The notes beneath the pieces are model-generated. The model was given only the letters and a program-made list of their open reading frames with translations. It ran no database searches and was not told the DNA's origin. The position numbers and the translations under genes are program-made. Below, piece after piece: positions 7,937 to 15,324 of a DNA stretch of 64,000 nt (its first letter is position 1; the number at the start of each line of letters is the position of its first letter). This DNA is from an uncultured Bacteroidales bacterium (lineage in GTDB: Bacteria > Bacteroidota > Bacteroidia > Bacteroidales > UBA932): contig CAMVMG010000004.1 of NCBI GenBank assembly GCA_947168525.1, forward strand, positions 1-64,000, in the 5' to 3' direction.

Positions 7937-9104
7937 CCGCGACGGAACGCTCCTGAAGGAGCCCGCCGACGAGCAGATTGATGCCCTGGAAAAAGTGGAA
8001 TTTGTGCCCGGCGCCATCTCGGCGCTCAAAGCCCTCACAGGACTGGGCTACGAACTGGTGATGGCCTCCAACCAGGACGGCCTGGGCACGCCGGCTTTCC
8101 CGGAAGAGACTTTCTGGCCTGCCCAGAACCTGCTCCTGAAAACCCTGGAGGGAGAGGGCGTGCACTTCGACGACATCTTGATAGACAGGAGCTTCCCGGA
8201 AGACAACTCCCCCTGCCGCAAGCCCCGGACGGGGATGTTCGGCAAGTACCTGGACGGCAGCTACGACCTGGCCGCCTGCTGGGTGATCGGGGACCGGGAG
8301 ACCGACCTGCAGCTGGCCGCCAACCTGGGCGCCCGGGGCCTGCAGCTGGGTCCGCTCAGCTGGGCCGACATCGCAGGGACCATCCGCGACAGCACGGCAG
8401 GGAGTGCACCTTCCTCCGCAAATAAGAAGGCCGATTCCGTAGGGACCATCCGCGACAGCTCGGCAGGGAGTGCACCTTCCTTCGCAAATAAGAAGGCCGA
8501 TGCTCCGTCAGGTGCACTTCCAGCAGCGCGCAGCGCCGTGGTGGAGCGGAAGACGGCCGAGACGGATATCTACGTGCGCGTAGACCTGGACGGGAAGGGC
8601 CCGTCCGGGGTGGACACTGGCCTCAAGTTCCTGGACCACATGCTCATCCAGCTCATCCACCACGGGGGGATCGGCCTGGAGCTTCGCTGCAAAGGGGACC
8701 TGGAGGTGGACGAGCACCACACCATGGAAGACGTGGCCATCGCCCTGGGAGAGGCCCTGCGCCGGGCCCTGGGCGACAAACGGGGCATCGACCGCTACGG
8801 TTTTGCCTTACCCATGGACGAGAGCCGCGCCCTGGTGCTGCTGGACTTCGGCGGCCGGGCGGAGCTGGTGTGGGACGTGCAGTTCACCCGCGAATACGTG
8901 GGTGACGTGCCCACGGAGATGTTCCACCACTTCTTCAAATCTCTCTCCAACGCCATGCAGGCCAACCTGTATGTGCAGGCCCGGGGCGAGAACAACCACC
9001 ACCTGGCCGAGTCCGTATTCAAGGCCTTCGCCCGCACCCTGAAGCAGGCCGTGCGGCGGAATGTATTCAGTTACGACCTCCCCTCCAGCAAAGGACTCCT
9101 ATGA
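7914..9104 (+). CDS. hisB: Bifunctional histidinol-phosphatase / IGP dehydratase
   Basis: Fusion of an N-terminal HAD-type histidinol-phosphate phosphatase (FVDRDGTLL, nucleophile Asp8, general acid Asp10; residues ~1-150) and a C-terminal imidazoleglycerol-phosphate dehydratase (residues ~207-396) with metal motifs HHTMEDVAIALGEA and ENNHHLAESVFKAF. I start at ATG 7914 (MKKAIF); a TTG nine bases earlier adds only Pro-Thr. The 396 residues are about 40 more than the E. coli enzyme (about 355), and the surplus is an in-frame duplicated 22-residue segment in the linker (residues ~155-198). Stop overlaps hisH (ATGA). Confidence 0.95.
   Translation: MKKAIFVDRDGTLLKEPADEQIDALEKVEFVPGAISALKALTGLGYELVMASNQDGLGTPAFPEETFWPAQNLLLKTLEGEGVHFDDILIDRSFPEDNSPCRKPRTGMFGKYLDGSYDLAACWVIGDRETDLQLAANLGARGLQLGPLSWADIAGTIRDSTAGSAPSSANKKADSVGTIRDSSAGSAPSFANKKADAPSGALPAARSAVVERKTAETDIYVRVDLDGKGPSGVDTGLKFLDHMLIQLIHHGGIGLELRCKGDLEVDEHHTMEDVAIALGEALRRALGDKRGIDRYGFALPMDESRALVLLDFGGRAELVWDVQFTREYVGDVPTEMFHHFFKSLSNAMQANLYVQARGENNHHLAESVFKAFARTLKQAVRRNVFSYDLPSSKGLL
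8375..8506 (+). repeat. In-frame 66-bp direct repeat in the hisB linker
   Basis: Two copies begin at 8375 and 8441, exactly 66 bp (22 codons) apart, and encode GTIRDSTAGSAPSSANKKAD and GTIRDSSAGSAPSFANKKAD. They differ at only a few bases. Each contains GGAGTGCACCTTCC, and a further GGTGCACTTCC follows at ~8510. The GTGCAC core is shared with the palindromes at 1-114 and 14058-14083. The insertion lies between the two catalytic domains, where extra residues should be tolerated. Confidence 0.85.
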
Positions 9105-9688
9105 TAGCGATCATCGACTACGACGCCGGCAACATCTGCTCGGTGAAAAACGCTCTGGAGCGCCTGGGCGCCTCCTATGTCCTGACGGCCGACCCTGCCG
9201 CAATCAAGGCCGCCGACAAAGTGATTCTCCCCGGGGTGGGCAACGCCGCCGAGGCTATGGGCAGCCTGGAAGCTACCGGGCTCACCGGACTCATCCGGAG
9301 CCTTCGGCAGCCCGTGCTGGGCATCTGCGTAGGCCTGCAGCTGATGTGCCGGAGTTCGGAAGAGGGCCCCGTGGAGGGTCTCGGCCTCCTGGACTGCCGC
9401 ATCCGCCGCTTCCCCGCCCAGGCCGACGCCAAAGTGCCCCACATGGGCTGGAACCAGATTGGCAACCTGGACAGCAAGCTGTTCCGGGAGGTGCCGGAGG
9501 GCAGCTATGTATACTTCGTGCATTCCTACTATCCAGACCTGTGTCCGGACACTATTGCCACCTGCCATCACGGCGGAATCCTGTTCAGCGCCGCCCTCCG
9601 CTGGGAGAATTTCTACGGCACGCAGTTCCATCCGGAAAAGAGCGGCGGGGTGGGCTCGCAGATTCTTCAAAACTTCCTGGTGCTATGA
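9101..9688 (+). CDS. hisH: Imidazole glycerol phosphate synthase, glutaminase subunit
   Basis: Class I glutamine amidotransferase (195 residues) that supplies ammonia to HisF. Catalytic Cys in LGICVGLQLM (~residue 77), oxyanion strand PGVGNA, and the His/Glu pair in FYGTQFHPEKSGGVG near the C terminus. Starts MIAIIDYDAGN, overlapping the hisB stop by four bases; its own stop overlaps the hisA start in the same way. Confidence 0.97.
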   Translation: MIAIIDYDAGNICSVKNALERLGASYVLTADPAAIKAADKVILPGVGNAAEAMGSLEATGLTGLIRSLRQPVLGICVGLQLMCRSSEEGPVEGLGLLDCRIRRFPAQADAKVPHMGWNQIGNLDSKLFREVPEGSYVYFVHSYYPDLCPDTIATCHHGGILFSAALRWENFYGTQFHPEKSGGVGSQILQNFLVL

Positions 9689-10410
9689 TCAAGATGGTTC
9701 CTGCGATAGACCTTATCGGCGGGCGCTGTGTCCGCCTGACCCGGGGCGACTACAGCCTCCGGAAAATGTACGACGGTTCCCCCGTGGACACCGCCCGGAG
9801 CTTCGCCGACGCCGGCGTGGAGCGCATCCACCTGGTGGATCTGGACGGCGCCAAGGCCGGGGAGCCCCGCAACCTGCCGGTGCTGGAAGCCATCGCAGGG
9901 GCGGTCTCCTGCGAACTGGAATGGGGCGGCGGGATTGGCACTACAGAGGCGCTGGAGGACGTTTTTGCCGCCGGTGCCACCCATGCCATCGCCGGCAGCG
10001 TGGCCGCTTTGAAGCCAGCGCTGTTCCAGGGCTGGCTGGAGCGCTTCGGCGCCCGCATAGTCCTCGGGGCCGACATCCGGGACGGGCGCATCGCCGTCAA
10101 AGGCTGGCTGGAGGAGGCGCCCCTCACGGTGGAAGACTTGCTGCGGCGGTTCCTTCCCATGGGGCTCCGGGAGTGCATCGTCACGGACATCGCCCGGGAC
10201 GGCATGCTGGAAGGGCCTTCGCCGGCCTTGTACGTGGGGCTGCAGGAGGCTTTCCCGGAGGTTTCGTTCACGGTTTCCGGCGGCATCTCCTGCATGGACG
10301 ACATTCGGGCGCTGGATGCGCTGGGCCTGAGGAAAGTGATTGTGGGAAAGGCCTTTTACGAAGGCCGGATTACGCTTAACGACATTGCCTTATGGTTGCA
10401 AAACGCATAA
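9685..10410 (+). CDS. hisA: ProFAR isomerase (HisA)
   Basis: TIM-barrel isomerase converting ProFAR to PRFAR. 241 residues from MIKMVPAIDLIGGRCVRL; catalytic Asp in PAIDL (~residue 8) and second Asp in VTDIARDGML, phosphate-binding SGGIS and a final GKAFYEGRI. The start overlaps the hisH stop (ATGA); the longer upstream reading in this frame is hisH out of frame. Overlaps hisF by 19 bases. Confidence 0.96.
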   Translation: MIKMVPAIDLIGGRCVRLTRGDYSLRKMYDGSPVDTARSFADAGVERIHLVDLDGAKAGEPRNLPVLEAIAGAVSCELEWGGGIGTTEALEDVFAAGATHAIAGSVAALKPALFQGWLERFGARIVLGADIRDGRIAVKGWLEEAPLTVEDLLRRFLPMGLRECIVTDIARDGMLEGPSPALYVGLQEAFPEVSFTVSGGISCMDDIRALDALGLRKVIVGKAFYEGRITLNDIALWLQNA

Positions 10411-11147
10411 TACCCTGCCTGGACGTCAAGGACTCACAGGTGGTGAAAGGGATTAACTTCGAGGGCCTCCACGAGGTGGGCGACGCTGTGGAAATGGGCG
10501 TCCGCTATACCCGCGAGGGGGCCGACGAACTGGTGTACCTGGACATCAGCGCCACCCGCGAGGGACGGGGCACCTTCGCCGCCCTGGTGGAGAAAATCGC
10601 CCTGGGAATCGACATTCCATTTACCGTGGGCGGAGGCATCGGCTCGCTGGACGACGCAGCGCGGCTGCTGGACGCCGGGGCCGACAAAATCTCGATAAAC
10701 AGCTCCGCCCTGGCCCGTCCGGAACTGATTGGAGAGATTGCCCGGAAATACGGCAGCCAGTTCGTGGTGCTGGCCATCGACGCCAAGAACGTGGACGGCC
10801 GATGGTTGTGTACCACCCATGGCGGTACGCGCTTTACCGGCCGCGAGCTCTTCGACTGGGCCCGGGAAGCCCAGGAGCGCGGCGCCGGGGAGATCCTCTT
10901 CACATCCATGGACCACGACGGCACCAAGGCCGGCTATGCCTGCGAACTGTATGCCCGGCTGGACAGCCTGCTCTCTATTCCGGTGATCGCTTCCGGCGGC
11001 GCCGGCTCGGTGCAGGACATCGTGGACGTACTCACCCGGGGCCGGGCCAGTGCCGCCCTCGCCGCCAGCATTTTCCACTACGGGCAGATCCCCATCCCGC
11101 AGCTGAAAACCGCCCTCGCCGCCGCCGGTATTCCCGTCCGCCTGTAG
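10392..11147 (+). CDS. hisF: Imidazole glycerol phosphate synthase, cyclase subunit
   Basis: TIM-barrel cyclase partner of HisH, producing imidazole glycerol phosphate and AICAR. 251 residues with the classic start KRIIPCLDVKDSQVVKG (catalytic Asp in CLDV), VGGGIGS and SINSSAL phosphate sites, TSMDHDGTKAGY with the second catalytic Asp, and ASGGAGS. ATG at 10392 lies inside the 3' end of hisA. Followed by a 116-bp gap with two hairpins before hisIE. Confidence 0.97.
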   Translation: MVAKRIIPCLDVKDSQVVKGINFEGLHEVGDAVEMGVRYTREGADELVYLDISATREGRGTFAALVEKIALGIDIPFTVGGGIGSLDDAARLLDAGADKISINSSALARPELIGEIARKYGSQFVVLAIDAKNVDGRWLCTTHGGTRFTGRELFDWAREAQERGAGEILFTSMDHDGTKAGYACELYARLDSLLSIPVIASGGAGSVQDIVDVLTRGRASAALAASIFHYGQIPIPQLKTALAAAGIPVRL

Positions 11148-11157
11148 CCTGCTTCCG

Positions 11158-11244
11158 TTCGTCCACGAAAACCGGCCAAAAACGTGGATGAAACAATTGA
11201 AAACGACCGTTCGTCCACGAAAAATGGCCAAAAACGTGGACGAA
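11158..11244. repeat. Two tandem hairpin repeats between hisF and hisIE
   Basis: Two near-identical inverted repeats, 11158-11192 and 11210-11244, have arms TTCGTCCACG / CGTGGACGAA (the first copy carries one G-to-A change, giving a G:U pair) and a 15-base centre containing GGCCAAAAA. They are 52 bp apart. They fill most of the hisF-hisIE gap. No T-run follows the first; the second ends in an A-run, so a T-run exists only for minus-strand transcripts. Role unknown. Confidence 0.8.
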
Positions 11245-11263
11245 AAAAAATTATCGACTAAAA

Positions 11264-11863
11264 ATGCAATTCAATGATTTTCATTTGGAAAAAACCGGCG
11301 ATGGCCTGCTGCCGGTGATTGTCCAGGACGCCATCACCCTGAAGGTGCTCATGCTGGGTTACATGAACGCGGAGGCCTTCGACAAGAGCGTGGCCGAGGG
11401 CGTGGTCACCTTCTGGTCCAGGACCCGCCAATGCCTCTGGACCAAGGGAGAGACCAGCGGGAACTACCTGCACATTGTGAAGATGTACCCAGACTGCGAT
11501 GCCGACACGCTCCTCGTCCAGGCCCGACCGGACGGCCCCACCTGCCACCGGGGCACCACCGCGTGCTTTGACACGCCGGAGGAGGAGGGCTTCGTGCGCA
11601 GCCTCAGCGCCCTCATCCGGGACCGTCACCGCCAGATGCCGGAAGGGTCCTACACCACCCGCCTGTTCATCAAAGGGCCTAAGGTGATTGGCAAGAAAGT
11701 GGGCGAAGAAGCGGTGGAAACGGCCTTGGAAGCGGCCGACGGCAACCGCACCCGCTTCATCTATGAGGCGTCGGACCTGGTGTACCACCTGCTGGTGCTG
11801 CTGGAAAGCATGGGTGTCGCGCCGGAGGAGCTGGAACGGGAACTTGCGCTCCGGCACCGCTGA
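11264..11863 (+). CDS. hisIE: Bifunctional PRA-CH / PRA-PH (HisIE)
   Basis: Fusion of phosphoribosyl-AMP cyclohydrolase (residues ~1-110) and phosphoribosyl-ATP pyrophosphatase (~115-199), steps 3 and 2 of the pathway. The cyclohydrolase shows WSRTRQCLWTKGETSGN and the zinc-site segments DCDADTLLVQ and GPTCHRGTTACF; the pyrophosphatase shows KKVGEEAVETALEA and EASDLVYHLLVLL. 199 residues is the usual fused length. It is the last his gene, separated from hisF by the hairpin pair; a separate promoter is not obvious, so I take it as the end of the his operon. Confidence 0.96.
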   Translation: MQFNDFHLEKTGDGLLPVIVQDAITLKVLMLGYMNAEAFDKSVAEGVVTFWSRTRQCLWTKGETSGNYLHIVKMYPDCDADTLLVQARPDGPTCHRGTTACFDTPEEEGFVRSLSALIRDRHRQMPEGSYTTRLFIKGPKVIGKKVGEEAVETALEAADGNRTRFIYEASDLVYHLLVLLESMGVAPEELERELALRHR

Positions 11864-11906
11864 AAAATATGGGCCGGATAAATTATGCCGTTTGGGAGAA
11901 AATGTT

Positions 11907-11914
11907 TATATTTG
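11907..11914 (+). promoter_or_regulatory. Candidate -7 box for dnaN
   Basis: TATATTTG at 11907-11914 matches the -7 consensus 33 bases before the dnaN ATG. A TTTG occurs at 11891-11894, but the spacing of 12 is too short, so only the -7 element is supported. Confidence 0.5.
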
Positions 11915-11946
11915 TGAACTGACACAGAAAACAAAAAAGACCAGAT

Positions 11947-13068
11947 ATGAAACTGAACATTTCCAGCACCAATCTCCTGAAGGCCCTTCTGGACGTATCC
12001 AAGGCCATCCCTTCCAAATCTCCGCTTCCCATCCTGGAGAACTTCCTGTTTGTGCTCAAGGAGGGCAAGCTGGAAATCACGGCATCGGACTCGGAACTCA
12101 CCCTGCGCACCTGCATTGAGGTAGACGCAGCAGAGGAAGACGGTGCCATCGCCATCCCCGCCCGGCACATGATCGACCTCCTGAAGGAACTGCCGGACCA
12201 GCCCCTGGGCATCCGCACCACCTCGGACAGCGCGTTCGAGTGCACCTGGGCCAGCGGTAATTCCGTCCTGCCCTATTTCCCGGCCGACGATTACCCGGAG
12301 ATCAAGTCCACATCGGCCGATGCCCTCAAGGTGGAATTCCCGGCAGAAACCCTGGTAGAAGGCATCCAGAGCACCATTTACGCCACGGCCGACGACGAAA
12401 TCCGCCCCGCCATGAACGGTATCTTCTTCGACATGGCCCCGGAAAGCACCACCCTGGTGGCCTCGGATTCCCACAAGCTCATCTGCTACACCACGGCCGA
12501 TGTCAAAGCTGCGGAAAAGGCGTCCTTCATCCTGCACAAGAAACCCGCGGGCGTGCTGCGCTCCATCATCGGCAAGGATGCAGAAACGGTAGAGGTCAGC
12601 TTCGACAGCACCACGGCCCAGTTCAGCTTCGGCGGCACCACCATGATCTGCCGCCTGGTGGTGGGCAAGTATCCCAAATACCGGGACGTCATCCCCACCG
12701 GCAACTCCAATATCCTGCAGATAGACCGGCAGCTGCTCCTGAACACCGTCAAGCGCGTGGCCGTGTGCGCAAACAAGGCCTCCAACCACATCAAGCTCAC
12801 CCTCAAGGAAGGGCAGCTGGAAATATCGGCCCAGGACCTGGGATTCGCGCTGGCCGCCTATGAGAAAATCGCCTGCAACTACCAGGGCGCAGAGCTTTCC
12901 ATCGGCTTCAAGTCCACCTTCCTCACGGAAATCCTCGCCAACATGGGCTGCAATTCGCTGGTGATTAAATTTGCCGATGCCCGCCGCGCAGCGCTCATCC
13001 TCCCCTCGGAGGAAGAAGCCGCTACGGAGAAGGTCTGCGGCATCCTCATGCCTATCATGATCCAGTAA
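11947..13068 (+). CDS. dnaN: DNA polymerase III beta subunit (sliding clamp)
   Basis: Ring-shaped processivity clamp that tethers the replicase to DNA. 373 residues in three successive clamp domains (~1-120, ~125-245, ~246-373), starting MKLNISSTNLLKALLDVSKA and ending in the conserved CGILMPIMI that forms part of the protein-binding pocket. The gene directly follows the his operon rather than dnaA. A candidate -7 box lies just upstream. The exonuclease gene 98 bp downstream on the same strand is a natural functional partner. Confidence 0.97.
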   Translation: MKLNISSTNLLKALLDVSKAIPSKSPLPILENFLFVLKEGKLEITASDSELTLRTCIEVDAAEEDGAIAIPARHMIDLLKELPDQPLGIRTTSDSAFECTWASGNSVLPYFPADDYPEIKSTSADALKVEFPAETLVEGIQSTIYATADDEIRPAMNGIFFDMAPESTTLVASDSHKLICYTTADVKAAEKASFILHKKPAGVLRSIIGKDAETVEVSFDSTTAQFSFGGTTMICRLVVGKYPKYRDVIPTGNSNILQIDRQLLLNTVKRVAVCANKASNHIKLTLKEGQLEISAQDLGFALAAYEKIACNYQGAELSIGFKSTFLTEILANMGCNSLVIKFADARRAALILPSEEEAATEKVCGILMPIMIQ

Positions 13069-13166
13069 CCATCGGTTCCTGGATCCGTTTCACTTACGTT
13101 ACCCCCACCCTAAATCCCTTCTCTCGGGAAGGGACTTATTATCGCCCCTACCGGGCTCCAAGCATT

Positions 13167-14060
13167 ATGGAACTGAATTTGCAACGCCCGCTGCTGTTTT
13201 TCGACATCGAAAGCACGGGACTCAATATCGCATCGGACTGCATCGCAGAATTGAGCTTTGTAAAAGTGATGCCTGGCGGAGAAACCCGCATCAAAACCTG
13301 GCGGTTCAAGCCCTGGGACTATGCCGGAGAGCGGCAGTATCCCATGAATCCGCAGGCATCGGCCGTGAACGGCATCAAGGACGAAGACCTTGCCGCCTGC
13401 CCGCGCTTCTGCGACCAGGTAGACGAGGTGGTGGAATGGCTCGCGGATGCAGACCTGGCCGGTTTCAACTCCGCCAAGTTCGACCTTCCCATGCTGGCGG
13501 AAGAGATTGAACGCGTGCGGCTGCACCTGCACAAGGACATCGACATAGACCTCCATGCCAAACTGATGGTGGATGTGCAGAACATCTACCACTACATGGA
13601 GCCCCGTAACCTTAAGGCCGCCTACCGCTTCTACTGCGGCGGGGCAGATTTCGAGAACGCCCACACGGCCGAGGCCGACACCCTGGCCACCATGGAAGTA
13701 CTTAAAGGGCAGCTGGATATGTATCCGGACAAGCTCAAGAACGATGTCTCTTTCCTCTCTGGCGTGGGCGGCCGTCCGCGTACGGTAGACTATGCCGGCC
13801 GGCTTATCCTGAACGATGCCGGCGAGGCCGTCATCAGCTTCGGCAAGCACAAGGGACGCACCGCCCGGGAAGTCTGGTTGTCAGAGCCGTCGTACTTCTC
13901 CTGGATCGATGGCGGCGATTTTACTCTGGATACCAAACGGCAGTTCAACCGGCTCAAGAACCAGTTCCAGCAGGAGCGCAAGGCTGCCCTCAACCGCCCC
14001 GCCACCTCCGACGAGCTGGCCGGCCTGGCCCAGAAGTTCAACACAGGCAAGCTGTTTTAG
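13167..14060 (+). CDS. DnaQ-like 3'-5' exonuclease with ExoX-type C-terminus
   Basis: DEDD-family exonuclease, probably proofreading or repair. Residues ~8-185 hold the three exonuclease motifs: FFDIESTG (Exo I), GFNSAKFDLPML (Exo II) and HTAEADTLATMEV (Exo III). A C-terminal segment (~residues 215-260) with ISFGKHKGRTAREVW and SYFSWIDGGDF resembles the small domain at the end of exodeoxyribonuclease X-like proteins. 297 residues. The stop codon TAG is the first three bases of the GTGCAC palindrome at 14058-14083. Functional assignment to the replicase epsilon subunit is plausible from the dnaN context but not certain. Confidence 0.88.
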   Translation: MELNLQRPLLFFDIESTGLNIASDCIAELSFVKVMPGGETRIKTWRFKPWDYAGERQYPMNPQASAVNGIKDEDLAACPRFCDQVDEVVEWLADADLAGFNSAKFDLPMLAEEIERVRLHLHKDIDIDLHAKLMVDVQNIYHYMEPRNLKAAYRFYCGGADFENAHTAEADTLATMEVLKGQLDMYPDKLKNDVSFLSGVGGRPRTVDYAGRLILNDAGEAVISFGKHKGRTAREVWLSEPSYFSWIDGGDFTLDTKRQFNRLKNQFQQERKAALNRPATSDELAGLAQKFNTGKLF

Positions 14061-14083
14061 GGTGCACTTTCCGGTGCACCCTA
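14058..14083. repeat. GTGCAC palindrome between convergent genes
   Basis: TAGGGTGCAC at 14058-14067 pairs with GTGCACCCTA at 14074-14083 around TTTCCG. It is the same element as at 1-26 and 44-69 and lies between the convergent exonuclease and BtuF-like genes, overlapping the exonuclease stop codon. It may serve as a transcript end for both. Confidence 0.8.
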
Positions 14084-14090
14084 ACGCGTT

Positions 14091-15182
14091 TTACTCCACA
14101 GGGATGAAATAGTGCATGGGGGCGGGGGTGCCGGAGAAGATGTGTACCAGGTCTTCCAGAATCCAGTCCGGGTGGACGGGACCCGTTTCCCAGAAGCGGT
14201 TGCCGCCACCGGGCGTTTCCTGCAGGGTGTTGTTCCAGACGGGTTTCTCCAATACCGGGAATGAGCCGAACAGCGGATGCGCGCTCCGCAGCTGCTCCTT
14301 CGTGCGGCACCAACCGGGGTTCAGCCAGACGTCGGCCTCCTGCGCATAGGTATAGGCCTGTTCCAGGCTGATGGTGCCGGATTCCAGCGTTCCGGGCACG
14401 GACCCCAGCAACTCGCCGCCGGCGTCTTGCACCAGGCGAGTCATGTAGTTGTCGCCGCCGGGGATGTACCAGATATCGGCATAGGGGATATTGATGAGCA
14501 CTTTGCGGCGGGTTGTCACCTGCGACCCGGCAACTACTCCGCCGGCTTGAACAGAAGCAGCGCCAGTCAGGACGGTCCCGGCGGCGGGAGGCTGGACAGA
14601 TAGGGAGAGGTAGCGGTCGCGGACGGCCGAAAAGACGGAATCGGCCGTGGCCTGCCGGAGGGTGAGGGCGCCGAACAGTTTTACGTATTCTGCCCGGGCC
14701 AGCGGGTGGCTTTCCAGATGCTCGCTCAGGATTACGGTACGGATACCCAGATCCTTGAGCTTGGCCAGGTATGGCGGAACCACGGCTCCCACGGAATAGG
14801 TCAGCAGCACATCCGGCCGGGCGCGGAGGATGGCCTCGTAATCCAGCGCGGCGTCGTACCCTACTTCTTCGGCTGATGCCTGTACCCGGGTGTTCCCCAG
14901 ATACGCTTTCCCGGAAACGCCTACCACGGCGGTGTCGGCCCCGATGGCTTCCAGGAAGCCCACGTAGGAGGACGACATGCACACCATACGCCCCAGCGGA
15001 GGCACCAGCGTGTCCGGAGCGGCGCCGGAAGGAGAATAGACTACGACGCTGCCCTCCTCCGTGATGCCGAACCACTGCGCATACTCCATGCTGCTTTGCG
15101 GCCGTTCCGCAGGCGCACCGCAGGCCCAGACAAGCCATGTTGCAAGCCAGAGAGCCGCCAGTGGCCGTTTTCGCTGCAACAT
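14091..15182 (-). CDS. BtuF/FhuD-type substrate-binding lipoprotein
   Basis: Class III periplasmic binding protein of the cobalamin/siderophore ABC-importer type (363 residues). From the chosen start MLQRKRPLAA a hydrophobic stretch ends in a lipobox (LVWAC, Cys21). The first lobe contains RMVCMSSSYVGFLEAIGADT and RPDVLLTYSVG, the connecting helix spans ~residues 160-195, and the second lobe contains WYIPGGDNYM and ADVWLNPGW. Earlier in-frame ATGs exist, but the signal peptide fits this one best. Divergent from the BtuB/BtuG-like genes, which suggests corrinoid uptake; a ferric-siderophore or haem ligand is possible. No permease or ATPase gene is in the window. Confidence 0.8.
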   Translation of the reverse strand: MLQRKRPLAALWLATWLVWACGAPAERPQSSMEYAQWFGITEEGSVVVYSPSGAAPDTLVPPLGRMVCMSSSYVGFLEAIGADTAVVGVSGKAYLGNTRVQASAEEVGYDAALDYEAILRARPDVLLTYSVGAVVPPYLAKLKDLGIRTVILSEHLESHPLARAEYVKLFGALTLRQATADSVFSAVRDRYLSLSVQPPAAGTVLTGAASVQAGGVVAGSQVTTRRKVLINIPYADIWYIPGGDNYMTRLVQDAGGELLGSVPGTLESGTISLEQAYTYAQEADVWLNPGWCRTKEQLRSAHPLFGSFPVLEKPVWNNTLQETPGGGNRFWETGPVHPDWILEDLVHIFSGTPAPMHYFIPVE

Positions 15183-15184
15183 GG
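15135..15184. repeat. 50-bp palindromic element A over the binding-protein start
   Basis: Arms CCATGTTGCA (15135-15144) and TGCAACATGG (15175-15184) are perfect 10-bp complements. The right arm contains the start codon of the BtuF-like gene. An equal-length sister copy lies 83 bp away. Confidence 0.8.
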
Positions 15185-15217
15185 CCACAAAAAGGGCCAT
15201 TCCCCGTAAAAAGCCAG

Positions 15218-15267
15218 CCATGTTGCAGCCTGGAACGCTGTCCAGGGCCCATTTTCTTGCAACATGG
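15218..15267. repeat. 50-bp palindromic element B over the receptor promoter
   Basis: Identical arms CCATGTTGCA (15218-15227) and TGCAACATGG (15258-15267), same 50-bp length as element A. The right arm overlaps the -33 position of the BtuB-like promoter. The interiors of A and B also align in part, so the pair looks like a duplicated element. Confidence 0.8.
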
Positions 15268-15287
15268 CGCGTATTTTTATACCTTTG
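15257..15287 (+). promoter_or_regulatory. Promoter of the BtuB-like receptor gene
   Basis: TTG at 15257-15259, 20 bases, then TACCTTTG at 15280-15287: a good Bacteroidota promoter 38 bases before the chosen ATG. The short 5' leader leaves no room for a cobalamin riboswitch. Confidence 0.7.
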
Positions 15288-15324
15288 CACGTTCAAAGGT
15301 AACAAATCCCGGACAAACGGCCAA

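Noticed and set aside
15159..15165. Cobalamin riboswitch core (GCCACTG on the minus strand)
   Set aside because: The heptamer lies within the signal-peptide codons of the BtuF-like gene and no other riboswitch elements surround it.
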